Shown: one piece after another, positions 16,360 to 24,662 of the stretch
Position numbering within the stretch: position 1 is the stretch's first letter
Layout of the letters: the number at the start of each line of letters is the position of its first letter
Assembly (NCBI RefSeq): GCF_000416235.1
Contig: NZ_ATLO01000010.1
Location: 186,001 to 250,000 of the forward strand
Direction: 5' to 3'
Source of the DNA: Pseudomonas sp. CFII64
GTDB lineage: Bacteria > Pseudomonadota > Gammaproteobacteria > Pseudomonadales > Pseudomonadaceae
Length of the DNA stretch: 64,000 nt
The notes under the pieces: model-generated
The model's database searches: none
Told to the model about the DNA's origin: nothing
Seen by the model: the letters and a program-made list of their open reading frames with translations, nothing else
Program-made: the position numbers and the translations under genes

Positions 16360-16374
16360 CGGGAAATTTTCCCG
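16360..16374. promoter_or_regulatory. Inverted repeat CGGGAA-N3-TTCCCG upstream of pedH
   Basis: Same arms and spacer length as at pedE, extended here by one more pair (TCGGGAA...TTCCCGA). It ends 50 bp before the pedH ATG. It is a candidate site for the regulator that chooses between the two dehydrogenases. Confidence 0.5.
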
Positions 16375-16424
16375 AAGCATCCACAACAGTCATCCAGAAC
16401 AACAAGAACGCAGAGGCAGCCGTC

Positions 16425-18200
16425 ATGACCCAACCCGCACGTCGCCCATCTTTCGCCCTGAGCCTGCTCATGAGCGCCATGTTGCTGTCAGGCACAGTCC
16501 TGGCCGCGGTGACCGACGAAGAAATCCTTCAGGATCCGAAGAATCCCGAGCAGATCGTCACCAATGGCCTGGGCGTCCTGGGCCAGCGTTACAGCCCGCT
16601 GGATATTCTCAACACTGAAAACGTCAAGGATCTGCGGCCGGTGTGGGCGTTTTCCTTTGGCGGTGAAAAGCAGCGCGGCCAGCAGGCACAACCGTTGATC
16701 AAAGACGGCGTGATGTACCTGACCGGCTCGTATTCCCGGGTTTTTGCCGTGGATGCGCGGACCGGCAAGAAGCTCTGGCAATACGATGCGCGTCTGCCTG
16801 ACGACATTCGCCCTTGCTGCGACGTGATCAATCGCGGGGTGGCGCTGTATGGCGATCTGGTCTACTTCGGCACGCTCGATGCCAAACTGGTCGCCCTCAA
16901 CAAAGACACCGGCAAGGTGGTGTGGAGCAAACAGGTCGCCGATCACAAGGCCGGTTACTCCATCAGCGCCGCGCCAATGATCGTCAACGGCAAGCTGATT
17001 ACCGGCGTAGCGGGTGGCGAGTTCGGGGTGGTGGGCAAGGTCGAGGCTTATGACCCGAAGAACGGCACGCTGCTGTGGTCGCGGCCCACCGTCGAAGGCA
17101 ACATGGGTTACACCTACAAAGACGGCAAGGCTATCGAGAATGGTATTTCCGGCGGCGAAGCCAACAAGACCTGGCCGGGCGATCTCTGGAAAACCGGCGG
17201 TGCGGCGCCTTGGCTGGGCGGCTATTTCGACCCCAGCAACAATCAGATCCTGATCGGCACCGGCAACCCGTCGCCGTGGAACTCGCACATGCGGCCCGGC
17301 GACAACCTGTATTCGTCTTCGCGTCTGTCGCTGAATCCCGATGACGGCACCATCAAATGGCACTTCCAGAGCACACCCCACGACGGCTGGGATTATGACG
17401 GCGTCAACGAGCTGATCTCGTTCGATTACGAGCAGGACGGCAAAACCGTACAGGCCGCCGCCACTGCCGACCGCAACGGCTTCTTTTATGTGCTGAACCG
17501 CAAGGACGGCAAGTTCATTCGCGGTTTCCCGTTTGCCGACAAGATCACCTGGGCCAGCGGCCTGGACAAGGACGGTCGGCCGATCTACATCGACGCCAGT
17601 CGTCCGGGCGCTCCAGACGGCGAAGCCAAAGGCACCTCGTCATTCGTCGCTCCCGCATTCCTCGGCGCCAAAAACTGGATGCCGATGGCGTACAGCCCTG
17701 ACACCGGCCTGTTCTACGTGCCGGGCAATGAATGGGGCATGGACATCTGGAACGAAGGCATCGCCTACAAGAAAGGCGCGGCCTTCCTGGGCGCGGGCTT
17801 CACCATCAAGCCGCTCAACGAAGATTACATCGGCGTGCTGCGCGCCATCGACCCGAAAACCGGCAAGGAAGTCTGGCGTCACAAGAACTACGCGCCGCTC
17901 TGGGGCGGGGTGATGACCACCAAGGGCAATCTGGTTTTCACCGGCACGCCTGAAGGTTTCCTGCAGGCATTCAATGCCAGAACGGGCGAGAAAGTCTGGG
18001 AATTCCAGACCGGCTCCGGCGTGCTCGGCTCGCCTGTGACCTGGGAAATGGACGGCGAGCAATACGTTTCGGTCCTGTCCGGCTGGGGCGGCGCGGTGCC
18101 GCTGTGGGGCGGCGAAGTGGCCAAGCGGGTCAAGGATTTCAATCAGGGCGGCATGCTCTGGACCTTCAAGCTGCCCAAGGCGTTGGTCGCCAAGCGCTGA
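16425..18200 (+). CDS. pedH: PQQ-dependent alcohol dehydrogenase, lanthanide type (PedH)
   Basis: Second periplasmic quinoprotein alcohol dehydrogenase, 591 residues, with a signal peptide ([20 protein letters not shown]). Adjacent cysteines Cys131-Cys132 lie in [10 protein letters not shown]. The catalytic region is GWDYDGVNE: catalytic Asp323 is followed two residues later by Asp325. This extra Asp is the known hallmark of lanthanide-dependent enzymes (XoxF, PedH), whereas the Ca2+ enzyme PedE has Ser there. It is separated from the preceding gene by 154 bp with its own motifs, so separate regulation is expected. The ATG at 16425 is chosen for the signal peptide. Lanthanide use is inferred from the residue. 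Confidence 0.94.
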   Translation: MTQPARRPSFALSLLMSAMLLSGTVLAAVTDEEILQDPKNPEQIVTNGLGVLGQRYSPLDILNTENVKDLRPVWAFSFGGEKQRGQQAQPLIKDGVMYLTGSYSRVFAVDARTGKKLWQYDARLPDDIRPCCDVINRGVALYGDLVYFGTLDAKLVALNKDTGKVVWSKQVADHKAGYSISAAPMIVNGKLITGVAGGEFGVVGKVEAYDPKNGTLLWSRPTVEGNMGYTYKDGKAIENGISGGEANKTWPGDLWKTGGAAPWLGGYFDPSNNQILIGTGNPSPWNSHMRPGDNLYSSSRLSLNPDDGTIKWHFQSTPHDGWDYDGVNELISFDYEQDGKTVQAAATADRNGFFYVLNRKDGKFIRGFPFADKITWASGLDKDGRPIYIDASRPGAPDGEAKGTSSFVAPAFLGAKNWMPMAYSPDTGLFYVPGNEWGMDIWNEGIAYKKGAAFLGAGFTIKPLNEDYIGVLRAIDPKTGKEVWRHKNYAPLWGGVMTTKGNLVFTGTPEGFLQAFNARTGEKVWEFQTGSGVLGSPVTWEMDGEQYVSVLSGWGGAVPLWGGEVAKRVKDFNQGGMLWTFKLPKALVAKR

Positions 18201-18233
18201 TGTCTGAAGCTGGAAGGTGGGAGATTCTATGTC

Positions 18234-18248
18234 GCAGGGAAACCCTGC
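18234..18248. terminator. Short hairpin after pedH
   Basis: GCAGGG-AAA-CCCTGC, 6-bp stem, 33 nt after the pedH stop. There is no U tract, so it is only a weak terminator candidate. Confidence 0.25.
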
Positions 18249-18280
18249 AACCTTAAATTAAGTTGATATTCGCTCTGTTT

Positions 18281-18576
18281 TTGATCTTGATCTTGATCTT
18301 AAGCGCCCCGTCAAACCACGTCGGCCGAACTTCGATGTTGAGTTGCAGGGTAAACCGGCAGGACGCCGGTTTAGCCGCACTGGGCCAGGGATGGCCCTTT
18401 GCGGCGGCCCTGCAACTCAATGTCGGAGTTCGGGCATGCCGAGCCTGGGCGAGGGACTGAGTGGTGGGGCTAACCCGGCATCCATGCCGGGTTGCCCACT
18501 GCACAAAACCTGCGCTCGGCCTTCCGACGGGGCAGGTCAGGATCAAAAGCCAAAGCCAAAGCCAAAGCCAGAGCGG
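18281..18576. repeat. Long structured intergenic repeat of fluorescens-group type
   Basis: About 295 bp of non-coding repeat between pedH and pqqA. It begins with three tandem GATCTT units and ends with four tandem CAAAGC units. Arms 18326-18350 and 18408-18432 pair at 22 of 25 positions and enclose two perfect small hairpins (AAACCGGC...GCCGGTTT; GGGCCA...TGGCCC). A third hairpin, AACCCGGCA-TCCA-TGCCGGGTT, is at 18472-18493. I recognise this layout from many Pseudomonas genomes. The hairpin-plus-tail at 18472-18532 recurs at 47043-47101. Short open frames here are products of the repeat. Confidence 0.75.
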
Positions 18577-18583
18577 TTAACCT

Positions 18584-18670
18584 GTGTGCGAGCTTGCTCG
18601 CGAAGAACGACAACTCGGTGAATATGGTTCACCGAGATGCCTGACTCGCGGGCAAGCCTCCCTCCCGCAG
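18584..18670. repeat. REP-type inverted repeat
   Basis: GTGTGCGAGCTTGCTCGCGA at the left and the Cys-rich complement CTCGCGGGCAAGCCTCCCTC at the right. Between them is a perfect small hairpin (CTCGGTGAA...TTCACCGAG). It precedes the pqqA promoter region. Confidence 0.7.
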
Positions 18671-18769
18671 AATCGGACGTTTTCAGGCCCAAAGTACTAT
18701 TTCAACCGCGCATCACCCGTGCACTAATTGAACAACCGGACTTTCCCGGCACAACAAGAGGATTGACCC

Positions 18770-18841
18770 ATGTGGAAAAAACCCGCGTTTACCGATCTGC
18801 GTATCGGCTTTGAAGTCACCATGTATTTCGCCAGTCGCTAA
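18770..18841 (+). CDS. pqqA: PQQ precursor peptide PqqA
   Basis: 23-residue ribosomal precursor of the cofactor PQQ. The conserved glutamate and tyrosine that are cross-linked to make PQQ are in the stretch FEVTMYFASR (Glu15, Tyr19). It starts at the ATG at 18770 with AGAGGATT upstream and ends TAA at 18839-18841, followed by a clear terminator. pqqB-E are not downstream; ercA is. It is therefore a stand-alone pqqA, probably an extra copy that raises precursor supply when the ped genes are on. Confidence 0.92.
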   Translation: MWKKPAFTDLRIGFEVTMYFASR

Positions 18842-18854
18842 ACCGCACTGTCCC

Positions 18855-18891
18855 GGCCTCGGTCCATCCCACGCGATGGCCGAGGCCTTTT
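18855..18891 (+). terminator. Rho-independent terminator after pqqA
   Basis: GGCCTCGG-T-CCATC and GATGG-CCGAGGCC form a 13-bp stem with one bulge and a 6-nt loop, followed by TTTT. It starts 14 nt after the pqqA stop codon. Confidence 0.85.
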
Positions 18892-18987
18892 GCTGTCTGG
18901 GTCCAGTCATAAAAAGGTCGTATTGCATTCAGTAACAAATACACTAGGCTGGCGTTCATCTTCTAATAACAACAAAAAAGGCTTTAT

Positions 18988-20151
18988 ATGAGCCAGAACC
19001 TCAGCCAGCTGCGCAAGTTCGTTTCTCCTGAAATCATTTTTGGTGCCGGCAGTCGTCACAGCGTCGGCAACTATGCGAAAACCTTCGGTGCGCGCAAGGT
19101 CCTGTTGGTCAGCGACCCCGGCGTGATTGCTGCCGGTTGGGTGGCCGATGTCCAGGCCTGTCTGCAAGCGCTGAATATCGACCACTTCCTGTACAGCGAC
19201 GTGTCGCCCAATCCTCGGGTCGAAGAGGTCATGCGCGGTGCCGAGCTGTACCGCGAGCATCACTGCGATGTGATCGTCGCGGTGGGCGGTGGCAGCCCGA
19301 TGGATTGCGGCAAAGGCATCGGCATCGTGGTGGCGCATGGGCGCAGCATCCTTGAATTCGAAGGCGTGGACACCATTCGGGTACCAAGCCCGCCGTTGAT
19401 CCTGATTCCGACCACCGCCGGAACCTCCGCCGACGTTTCGCAGTTCGTGATCATCTCCAATCAGCAAGAGCGCATGAAATTTTCCATCGTCAGCAAGGCG
19501 GTGGTGCCGGACGTGTCGTTGATCGACCCGGAAACCACGCTGAGCATGGACCCGTTCCTGGCCGCCTGCACCGGCATCGACGCGCTGGTGCATGCCATCG
19601 AAGCCTTCGTTTCCACAGGTCATGGCCCGCTAACCGACCCGCATGCGCTGGAGGCCATGCGCCTGATCGACGGCAATCTGGTGCAAATGATTGCCAATCC
19701 CACCGACATCGCCCTGCGCGAAAAAATCATGCTCGGCAGCATGCAGGCCGGGCTGGCGTTTTCCAATGCGATCCTGGGCGCGGTGCATGCCATGTCGCAC
19801 AGCCTCGGCGGCTTCCTCGATTTGCCTCACGGCTTGTGCAACGCAGTACTGGTCGAGCATGTGGTGGCTTTCAACTACAGCTCCGCGCCCGACCGCTTCA
19901 AGCTGATCGCCGAGACCTTGGGTATCGATTGCCGTGGGCTGACCCATAAAATGATTTCCCAGCGGCTGGTCGAACACCTGATCGCCCTCAAACATGCGGT
20001 CGGCTTCCACGAAACCCTGGGACGCCACGGCGTCAGAATGTCGGATATTCCATTCCTGTCGCAGCACGCTATGCATGACCCGTGCATTCTCACCAACCCG
20101 CGCGCGTCCAGTCAGCGCGACGTTGAGGTGGTGTATGGCGAAGCCCTCTGA
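18988..20151 (+). CDS. ercA: Iron-containing alcohol dehydrogenase ErcA
   Basis: 387-residue NAD-type group III alcohol dehydrogenase, cytoplasmic. The nucleotide-binding stretch is AVGGGSPMDCGKGIG (about 97-111), TAGTSADVS follows, and the metal-ligand histidines lie in AMSHSLGGFLDLPHGLCNA. In P. aeruginosa ErcA belongs to the ethanol-oxidation regulatory circuit and is thought to act in signalling through ErcS rather than in bulk catabolism. Here, too, it is followed by the kinase gene, overlapping it by 17 nt. The ATG at 18988 follows AAAAAAGGC. A degenerate copy of the ped motif is at 18934-18947. Confidence 0.9.
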   Translation: MSQNLSQLRKFVSPEIIFGAGSRHSVGNYAKTFGARKVLLVSDPGVIAAGWVADVQACLQALNIDHFLYSDVSPNPRVEEVMRGAELYREHHCDVIVAVGGGSPMDCGKGIGIVVAHGRSILEFEGVDTIRVPSPPLILIPTTAGTSADVSQFVIISNQQERMKFSIVSKAVVPDVSLIDPETTLSMDPFLAACTGIDALVHAIEAFVSTGHGPLTDPHALEAMRLIDGNLVQMIANPTDIALREKIMLGSMQAGLAFSNAILGAVHAMSHSLGGFLDLPHGLCNAVLVEHVVAFNYSSAPDRFKLIAETLGIDCRGLTHKMISQRLVEHLIALKHAVGFHETLGRHGVRMSDIPFLSQHAMHDPCILTNPRASSQRDVEVVYGEAL

Positions 20152-21802
20152 CGAGCGGCAAAATGCGCTGACGGCATTGCTCGGACTGGGCAACCATTCG
20201 ACGCGCAAGAGCCATTACCCCGAGCTGACAGTGCGGCTCGAAGAGCTGGAAAAGGAGCGCAACCGCTACAAGTGGCTGTTTGAACACGCCGTGCACGGGA
20301 TTTTCCAGGCCAGCCTGCAACAGGGTTTGCTGGCCGCCAACCCGGCATTGGCGCGCATGCTTGGCTACGACGATCCGCAGCAAGTGCTGTTTTCCCTGGC
20401 GGATCTGGCCGGTAGTTTGTTTATCGGCGGGCAGGCTGAAACGGACGCCATCGGTCATGTCCTGCAACGCGAAGGCAGCTTGCTGGGTTATGAAACCCGG
20501 CTGCGCCGCAAGGATGGCAGCTGGCTCGACGTGTTGATGAACCTGCTGCTCAAGCCTGACGAAGATGGCATTTTCGAAGGCTTCGTCACCGACATCACCG
20601 AGCGCAAGCTGGCGCAGCAGCGCCTGCAACAACTCAACGACGAACTGGAGCAGCGTGTTGCCGCGCGTACCGATGAGTTGCTGGTGGCTCGGGACGCCGC
20701 GCAAGCCGCCAATCGCAGCAAGGACAAATACCTGGCCGCCGCCAGTCATGACCTGCTGCAACCCCTGAACGCGGCACGCTTGCTGATCTCGACCTTGCGC
20801 GAGCGTGCCTTGCCGGATGCGGAGCACATTCTGGTGGAACGCACGCATCAAGCGCTGGAAGGTGCCGAAGATCTGCTCACCGATCTGCTGGACATCTCCA
20901 AGCTGGATCAAGCGGCAGTCAAACCGGACGTGGAGCTGTATCGGCTGGATGAACTGCTGGCGCCTTTGGCTTCGGAGTTTCAGTCGGTGGCGCAAGCCTC
21001 AGGTTTGAGCTTTCGCGCGCACATCGGCGATTTCGCGATGTACACCGATCTGCGCCTGCTGACCCGAATCCTGCGCAATTTCCTCAGCAACGCCTGCCGC
21101 TATACCGCATCGGGCGGAATTCTGCTCGGCGCCAGGCGGCGCGGCGACTATCTGCGACTGGAAGTCTGGGACACCGGGCGCGGGATTGCCGACGATCGGC
21201 TGGAGTCGATCTTCCTCGAATTCAATCAGCTGGATGTGGGCCGCGCCGCCGACCGCAAAGGGGTGGGCCTCGGGTTGGCGATTGTCGAGCGGATCGCAAA
21301 GATTCTCGGCTATCGGGTGCAGGTCAAATCCCGGCCGGGCGTGGGCTCGCGCTTCAGCATCGATGTGCCGCTGTCCGACGAAATACCGGTGCCGGTCAGT
21401 GTCGTGGTGCAGCAACAATCGGGGACGGGTAACCCGCTGCCGGGCCGGCGTTTGCTGGTGCTGGACAACGAATTGAGCATTCTGGAAAGCATGGCCGCGT
21501 TGCTTGGCCAATGGGGCTGCGAAGTACTGACCGCCAGCGATGAGGCCAGCGCCTATCGCGTGCTCGAAGGGCGGGCGCCGGAGGTGATTCTCGCGGATTT
21601 CAATCTTGATCACGGGGTGATCGGCTGCGAAGTGGTCAAAGGCTTGCGTGAGTACTTTGGGCAGGAAATACCCGCAGTCATGATTACCGCCGACAGGAGC
21701 GATCAATGCCGACGTTCATTGCAGAAGCTGGGTGCGCCATTGCTCAATAAACCGGTCAAGCCGGGCAAGTTGCGAGCCGTGTTGAGTCAATTGCTGGGTT
21801 GA
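20135..21802 (+). CDS. ercS: Hybrid PAS sensor histidine kinase with receiver domain (ErcS-like)
   Basis: 555-residue cytoplasmic kinase without membrane segments. Order: PAS (about 30-155, WLFEHAVHGIFQASLQQGLL...), coiled coil, HisKA box YLAAASHDLLQPLNAARLL, ATPase with LRNFLSNACRYT, DTGRGI and GVGLGLAIV, then a C-terminal receiver (LLVLDNELSI, phospho-acceptor in VILADFNLD, LLNKPVKPG). The start at 20135 (GAGGTG upstream) lies inside the end of ercA, so the genes are translationally coupled. ErcS is expected to signal to ErbR. The cytoplasmic PAS suggests sensing a metabolite or ErcA itself; this is inference. Confidence 0.88.
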   Translation: MAKPSDERQNALTALLGLGNHSTRKSHYPELTVRLEELEKERNRYKWLFEHAVHGIFQASLQQGLLAANPALARMLGYDDPQQVLFSLADLAGSLFIGGQAETDAIGHVLQREGSLLGYETRLRRKDGSWLDVLMNLLLKPDEDGIFEGFVTDITERKLAQQRLQQLNDELEQRVAARTDELLVARDAAQAANRSKDKYLAAASHDLLQPLNAARLLISTLRERALPDAEHILVERTHQALEGAEDLLTDLLDISKLDQAAVKPDVELYRLDELLAPLASEFQSVAQASGLSFRAHIGDFAMYTDLRLLTRILRNFLSNACRYTASGGILLGARRRGDYLRLEVWDTGRGIADDRLESIFLEFNQLDVGRAADRKGVGLGLAIVERIAKILGYRVQVKSRPGVGSRFSIDVPLSDEIPVPVSVVVQQQSGTGNPLPGRRLLVLDNELSILESMAALLGQWGCEVLTASDEASAYRVLEGRAPEVILADFNLDHGVIGCEVVKGLREYFGQEIPAVMITADRSDQCRRSLQKLGAPLLNKPVKPGKLRAVLSQLLG

Positions 21803-21807
21803 ATAAG

Positions 21808-21824
21808 GCGGCTGTCAGCCGCCG
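21808..21824. terminator. Hairpin between convergent ercS and moaA
   Basis: GGCGGCT-GTC-AGCCGCC, 7-bp GC-only stem that also contains the moaA stop codon. There is no U tract on either strand. Confidence 0.35.
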
Positions 21825-22813
21825 GTCATGTTCATGAAGCGCACGACCTGCACATCGTCATCAAGCGTGAAGTTGTGGCTCCAGGGCTTGAGCTGCATGG
21901 CATCGATGATGGCTTTTTCCAGTTTTTCCGGCTTGCCTGGATGCGCGCGCAGCACTGACTTCAGATCAGCCGAATGCTCGTTGCCCAGACAGAGTAACAG
22001 CCGACCTTCGACAGTCAGGCGCACCCGGTTGCAGGTGGCGCAGAAGTTATGGCTGTGTGGCGAGATGAAACCAACCCGAATATCCGGCGCCTCGGCCAGA
22101 CGCCAGTAACGCGACGGGCCTTGGGTAGATTCGGTGGAATGAATCAGGGTGTAGCGCTCGGCGATCTTTTCCCGGACCTGATCGCTGGAGAAAAACGATT
22201 CAGCGCGGCTATGTTCGCTGATGACGCCCAGCGGCATTTCTTCAATGAACGTGATGTCCAGCTTGCGCTCGATGGCGAAAGCCACCAGATCGTTGATTTC
22301 GTGATCGTTACGGCCTTGCATGACCACGCAGTTGAGTTTGGTGTGAACGAAGCCGGCTGCATTGGCGGCATCGATGCCCGCAATGACCTTGCTCAAGTCG
22401 CCGGTACGGGTCAATTCGCGAAAACGTGCCGGGTCCAGGCTGTCGAGACTGATGTTCAAGCGGGACAGGCCGGCATCGAACAGCGGCTGGGCGAGTTTTT
22501 CCAGCTGTGAGCCGTTGGTGGTCATGCACAGTTCGCGCAAGCCGGGCAGGGCGGCGATGTTCGCGCACAAGCCGACGATGCCCGAGCGGACCAGCGGCTC
22601 GCCGCCGGTCAGGCGAATCTTGCGGGTGCCCAGCGCGACAAAGCGTTCCGCCACCTGAAGGATTTCTTCCAGGGACAGAATCTGTTGCCGGGGCAAAAAC
22701 GTCATCTCTTCGGCCATGCAATACACACAACGGAAGTCGCAACGGTCTGTCACGGACATCCGTAGGTAATCCACCTTGCGTGCAAAGCTGTCTACGAGGA
22801 TTCGGTCTGACAT
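21815..22813 (-). CDS. moaA: GTP 3',8-cyclase MoaA (molybdopterin biosynthesis)
   Basis: Radical-SAM enzyme for the first step of molybdenum cofactor synthesis, GTP to cyclic 3',8-dihydro-GTP. 332 residues. The SAM cluster motif is C-x3-C-x2-C at Cys25, Cys29, Cys32 ([11 protein letters not shown]). The second cluster motif is [19 protein letters not shown] near the C-terminus. The conserved C-terminal Gly-Gly is present. It is a lone copy with no moaB-E or moe genes around, converging on ercS. Upstream, a 199-bp gap holds an inverted repeat. Confidence 0.95.
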   Translation of the reverse strand: MSDRILVDSFARKVDYLRMSVTDRCDFRCVYCMAEEMTFLPRQQILSLEEILQVAERFVALGTRKIRLTGGEPLVRSGIVGLCANIAALPGLRELCMTTNGSQLEKLAQPLFDAGLSRLNISLDSLDPARFRELTRTGDLSKVIAGIDAANAAGFVHTKLNCVVMQGRNDHEINDLVAFAIERKLDITFIEEMPLGVISEHSRAESFFSSDQVREKIAERYTLIHSTESTQGPSRYWRLAEAPDIRVGFISPHSHNFCATCNRVRLTVEGRLLLCLGNEHSADLKSVLRAHPGKPEKLEKAIIDAMQLKPWSHNFTLDDDVQVVRFMNMTGG

Positions 22814-22961
22814 TTCACCTTCTCAATACTCAGTCTCGACACATAGTAATCCAGTCGGACAAAGACCGCGCGGCCTGTTGCATAACTGGAGTGGTGTGTC
22901 GAATTAATCAGCACGCTAACTGAGTCTAATTGCCGCAGTCCAATTGCTTGTTCCGATGGGG

Positions 22962-22980
22962 TCATTGATTGAGTCAATGA
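22962..22980. promoter_or_regulatory. Inverted repeat TCATTGA-N5-TCAATGA upstream of moaA
   Basis: Perfect 7-bp arms with 5-bp spacer, 149 bp upstream of the moaA start and 33 bp after the upstream kinase stop codon. It may be an operator for moaA or a weak hairpin ending the kinase transcript; without a U tract the former is somewhat favoured. Confidence 0.3.
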
Positions 22981-23012
22981 GGCAGGATTTGCGGGGGCAG
23001 TTCAGGCGACGC

Positions 23013-24044
23013 TCACGGCAGATTCTCCACCACAAACACCAGTTGCACCCGAGCGCCCCGGCCTTCCTCGGGCCTGAGGTTGTCGCGTACGATCCGGGCC
23101 TTGCAGCGTTGCGAAAGGGCGTCGATCAGATTCACGGCGCGTCGGCCTTTTGGTTCGGAGAATGCCGCCAGGATTTCTGCACTGAAGCCTTTGCCGTCGT
23201 CGATCACGCTGATCTGCGCAGTACGATCGTCCAGCAGAGAAAGATGCAGGTCAATCCGGCTGTCGGGTCCGCCCTGGCAATGCTCGACCGCGTTGCCCAT
23301 CAGTTCGTTAAGCATCAGCCCCAGGTTGGAAGCCATTTGCAGGGAAACCTGCACCGATTGGGTCTCTGCGCAGAGGATCGATGGACCGCGACGTTGGCCA
23401 TTAATAATGTTGCGCGCCAGTTTGGGTAGATAGTCAGCCAGATCGATGCGTCCGGTGTTGCTGCGATGCAATTCGTCCTGAACCGCGCCGACGCCGGTTA
23501 TCCGGGTAATGGCGGTTTGCATCAGGGTCTTGGCTTCCTCGCCCTTGGCGCGCAATTTCGAGATCTGCAGCAGGCTGATGATCAACTGCAGATTGTTTTT
23601 GACCCGGTGATTGAGCTCGGACAGCAAGACCCGTTGCTGGGTTTCCATCTCCCGCTGATCGGTGATGTCGATACAACTGCCGAAATAACCGGCGAATTCG
23701 CCATTGCGGTAATACGGCGCGCCGTTATCCAGCAGCCAGCGATACTGTCCATCGGCGCGGCGCAGGCGGTAGGAAAGGGAATAGGCGTCGCGGGCATCGA
23801 AGGCATTCTGATAAATGGACATGCACTGTTCGAGGTCTTCGGGATGCACATCGTCGACCCAACCGTAACCGACCAGTTGTTCCTGGGTTTTGCCGGTAAA
23901 TGACCTCCAGCGTTCGTTGAACCAGTCGCAGTGTTTGTCCGGCCGCGAGCGCCAGATCATCACCGGCGCATGGTCAGCCAGTTCCCGGAATTCAAGTTCA
24001 CCCAGTTGTGCTGGATCGATGGGGACGTCATTGACCTGTGTCAT
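23013..24044 (-). CDS. Soluble PAS sensor histidine kinase, HisKA_2 type
   Basis: 343 residues with no membrane segment. A PAS domain (about 20-135, APVMIWRSRPDKHCDWFNERW) ends in the PAC signature YFGSCIDITDQRE. It is followed by the HisKA_2 phospho-box LLSELNHRVKNNLQLIISLL (His about 145) and a HATPase with LMLNELMGNAVEHC and DDGKGFS. This kinase type often works with stand-alone receivers or anti-sigma-like outputs. Here the receiver gene lies upstream and overlaps it by 4 nt, so they form a pair. The signal is unknown; a light-sensing LOV is unlikely because the Cys-containing LOV motif is absent. Confidence 0.85.
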   Translation of the reverse strand: MTQVNDVPIDPAQLGELEFRELADHAPVMIWRSRPDKHCDWFNERWRSFTGKTQEQLVGYGWVDDVHPEDLEQCMSIYQNAFDARDAYSLSYRLRRADGQYRWLLDNGAPYYRNGEFAGYFGSCIDITDQREMETQQRVLLSELNHRVKNNLQLIISLLQISKLRAKGEEAKTLMQTAITRITGVGAVQDELHRSNTGRIDLADYLPKLARNIINGQRRGPSILCAETQSVQVSLQMASNLGLMLNELMGNAVEHCQGGPDSRIDLHLSLLDDRTAQISVIDDGKGFSAEILAAFSEPKGRRAVNLIDALSQRCKARIVRDNLRPEEGRGARVQLVFVVENLP

Positions 24045-24472
24045 CCGCTGGCCCTGCGTACAAAGCCGTTGCTGAAAATTTCCAGTGAGCCGGGCGGGTG
24101 CAGGGAACTCAGTGACTGGCCATCAAGAATGGCCTTGGCGATCAACGCGCACTGATTCAGGTCTTCGGGGGCATAGGGTTTACGCAGCAGGCCTATTGCC
24201 GCATCGCGGTGCGCCCGCGCTGAGCCGACCTGGCCGCTGACGAACAGCGAAGCGATTCCGTGCCTGGCCCAAAGACCGCGGGCCAGAGCAATACCTTCGT
24301 CGTGCCCGTTGAGGTTGATATCGACGAATGCAATGTCAGCCTGGTACTGCGCCGCCAACAGCAAGGCGTGCGGCGCGTCGTAGGCGGGCCCGATGACTTC
24401 ATTTTCATCCGCCAGCGTTGCTGCCGCGAGCAAGGCCAGTATCGGATCGTCGTCTACCAGAAGAATACGCAT
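24041..24472 (-). CDS. Stand-alone receiver-domain response regulator
   Basis: 143 residues, a single receiver domain: acidic pocket LLVDDDP, phospho-acceptor Asp in IAFVDINLNGHDEG (about Asp51) and the switch lysine in LLRKPYAPEDL. There is no DNA-binding or enzymatic output domain, so it must act through protein contact or as a phosphate relay. It is the first gene of a two-gene unit with the HisKA_2 kinase. Confidence 0.85.
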   Translation of the reverse strand: MRILLVDDDPILALLAAATLADENEVIGPAYDAPHALLLAAQYQADIAFVDINLNGHDEGIALARGLWARHGIASLFVSGQVGSARAHRDAAIGLLRKPYAPEDLNQCALIAKAILDGQSLSSLHPPGSLEIFSNGFVRRASG

Positions 24473-24662
24473 TTCATTGATCTACTTTTTAACTATGCCA
24501 AGGCACGCTTTACTAAATGAACAAGGCGCAGCCCCCGCAACACCAGGGTGGCCGCATCTCAAAGCTGGCGTATCAATAACTTGGTCTGTGTTCCATCTTA
24601 ATGGTTCATACATTTTCAAAAATACATCCGAATGGATAGATTAAATGATAGTCGTTATTCTG

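Noticed and set aside
18263..18621. Short frames in the pedH-pqqA gap, one with Lys-Pro repeats
   Set aside because: They coincide with the structured intergenic repeat and its tandem CAAAGC units, so they are not genes.
18988..20151. ErcA gene read as the main ethanol or acetaldehyde dehydrogenase (exaC-like)
   Set aside because: The protein is an iron-containing alcohol dehydrogenase, not an aldehyde dehydrogenase, and its coupling to ErcS points to signalling.
22962..22980. An Anr/FNR box upstream of moaA
   Set aside because: The right half would have to be ATCAA after TTGAT-N4; it is not, so the repeat is reported only as an unassigned palindrome.
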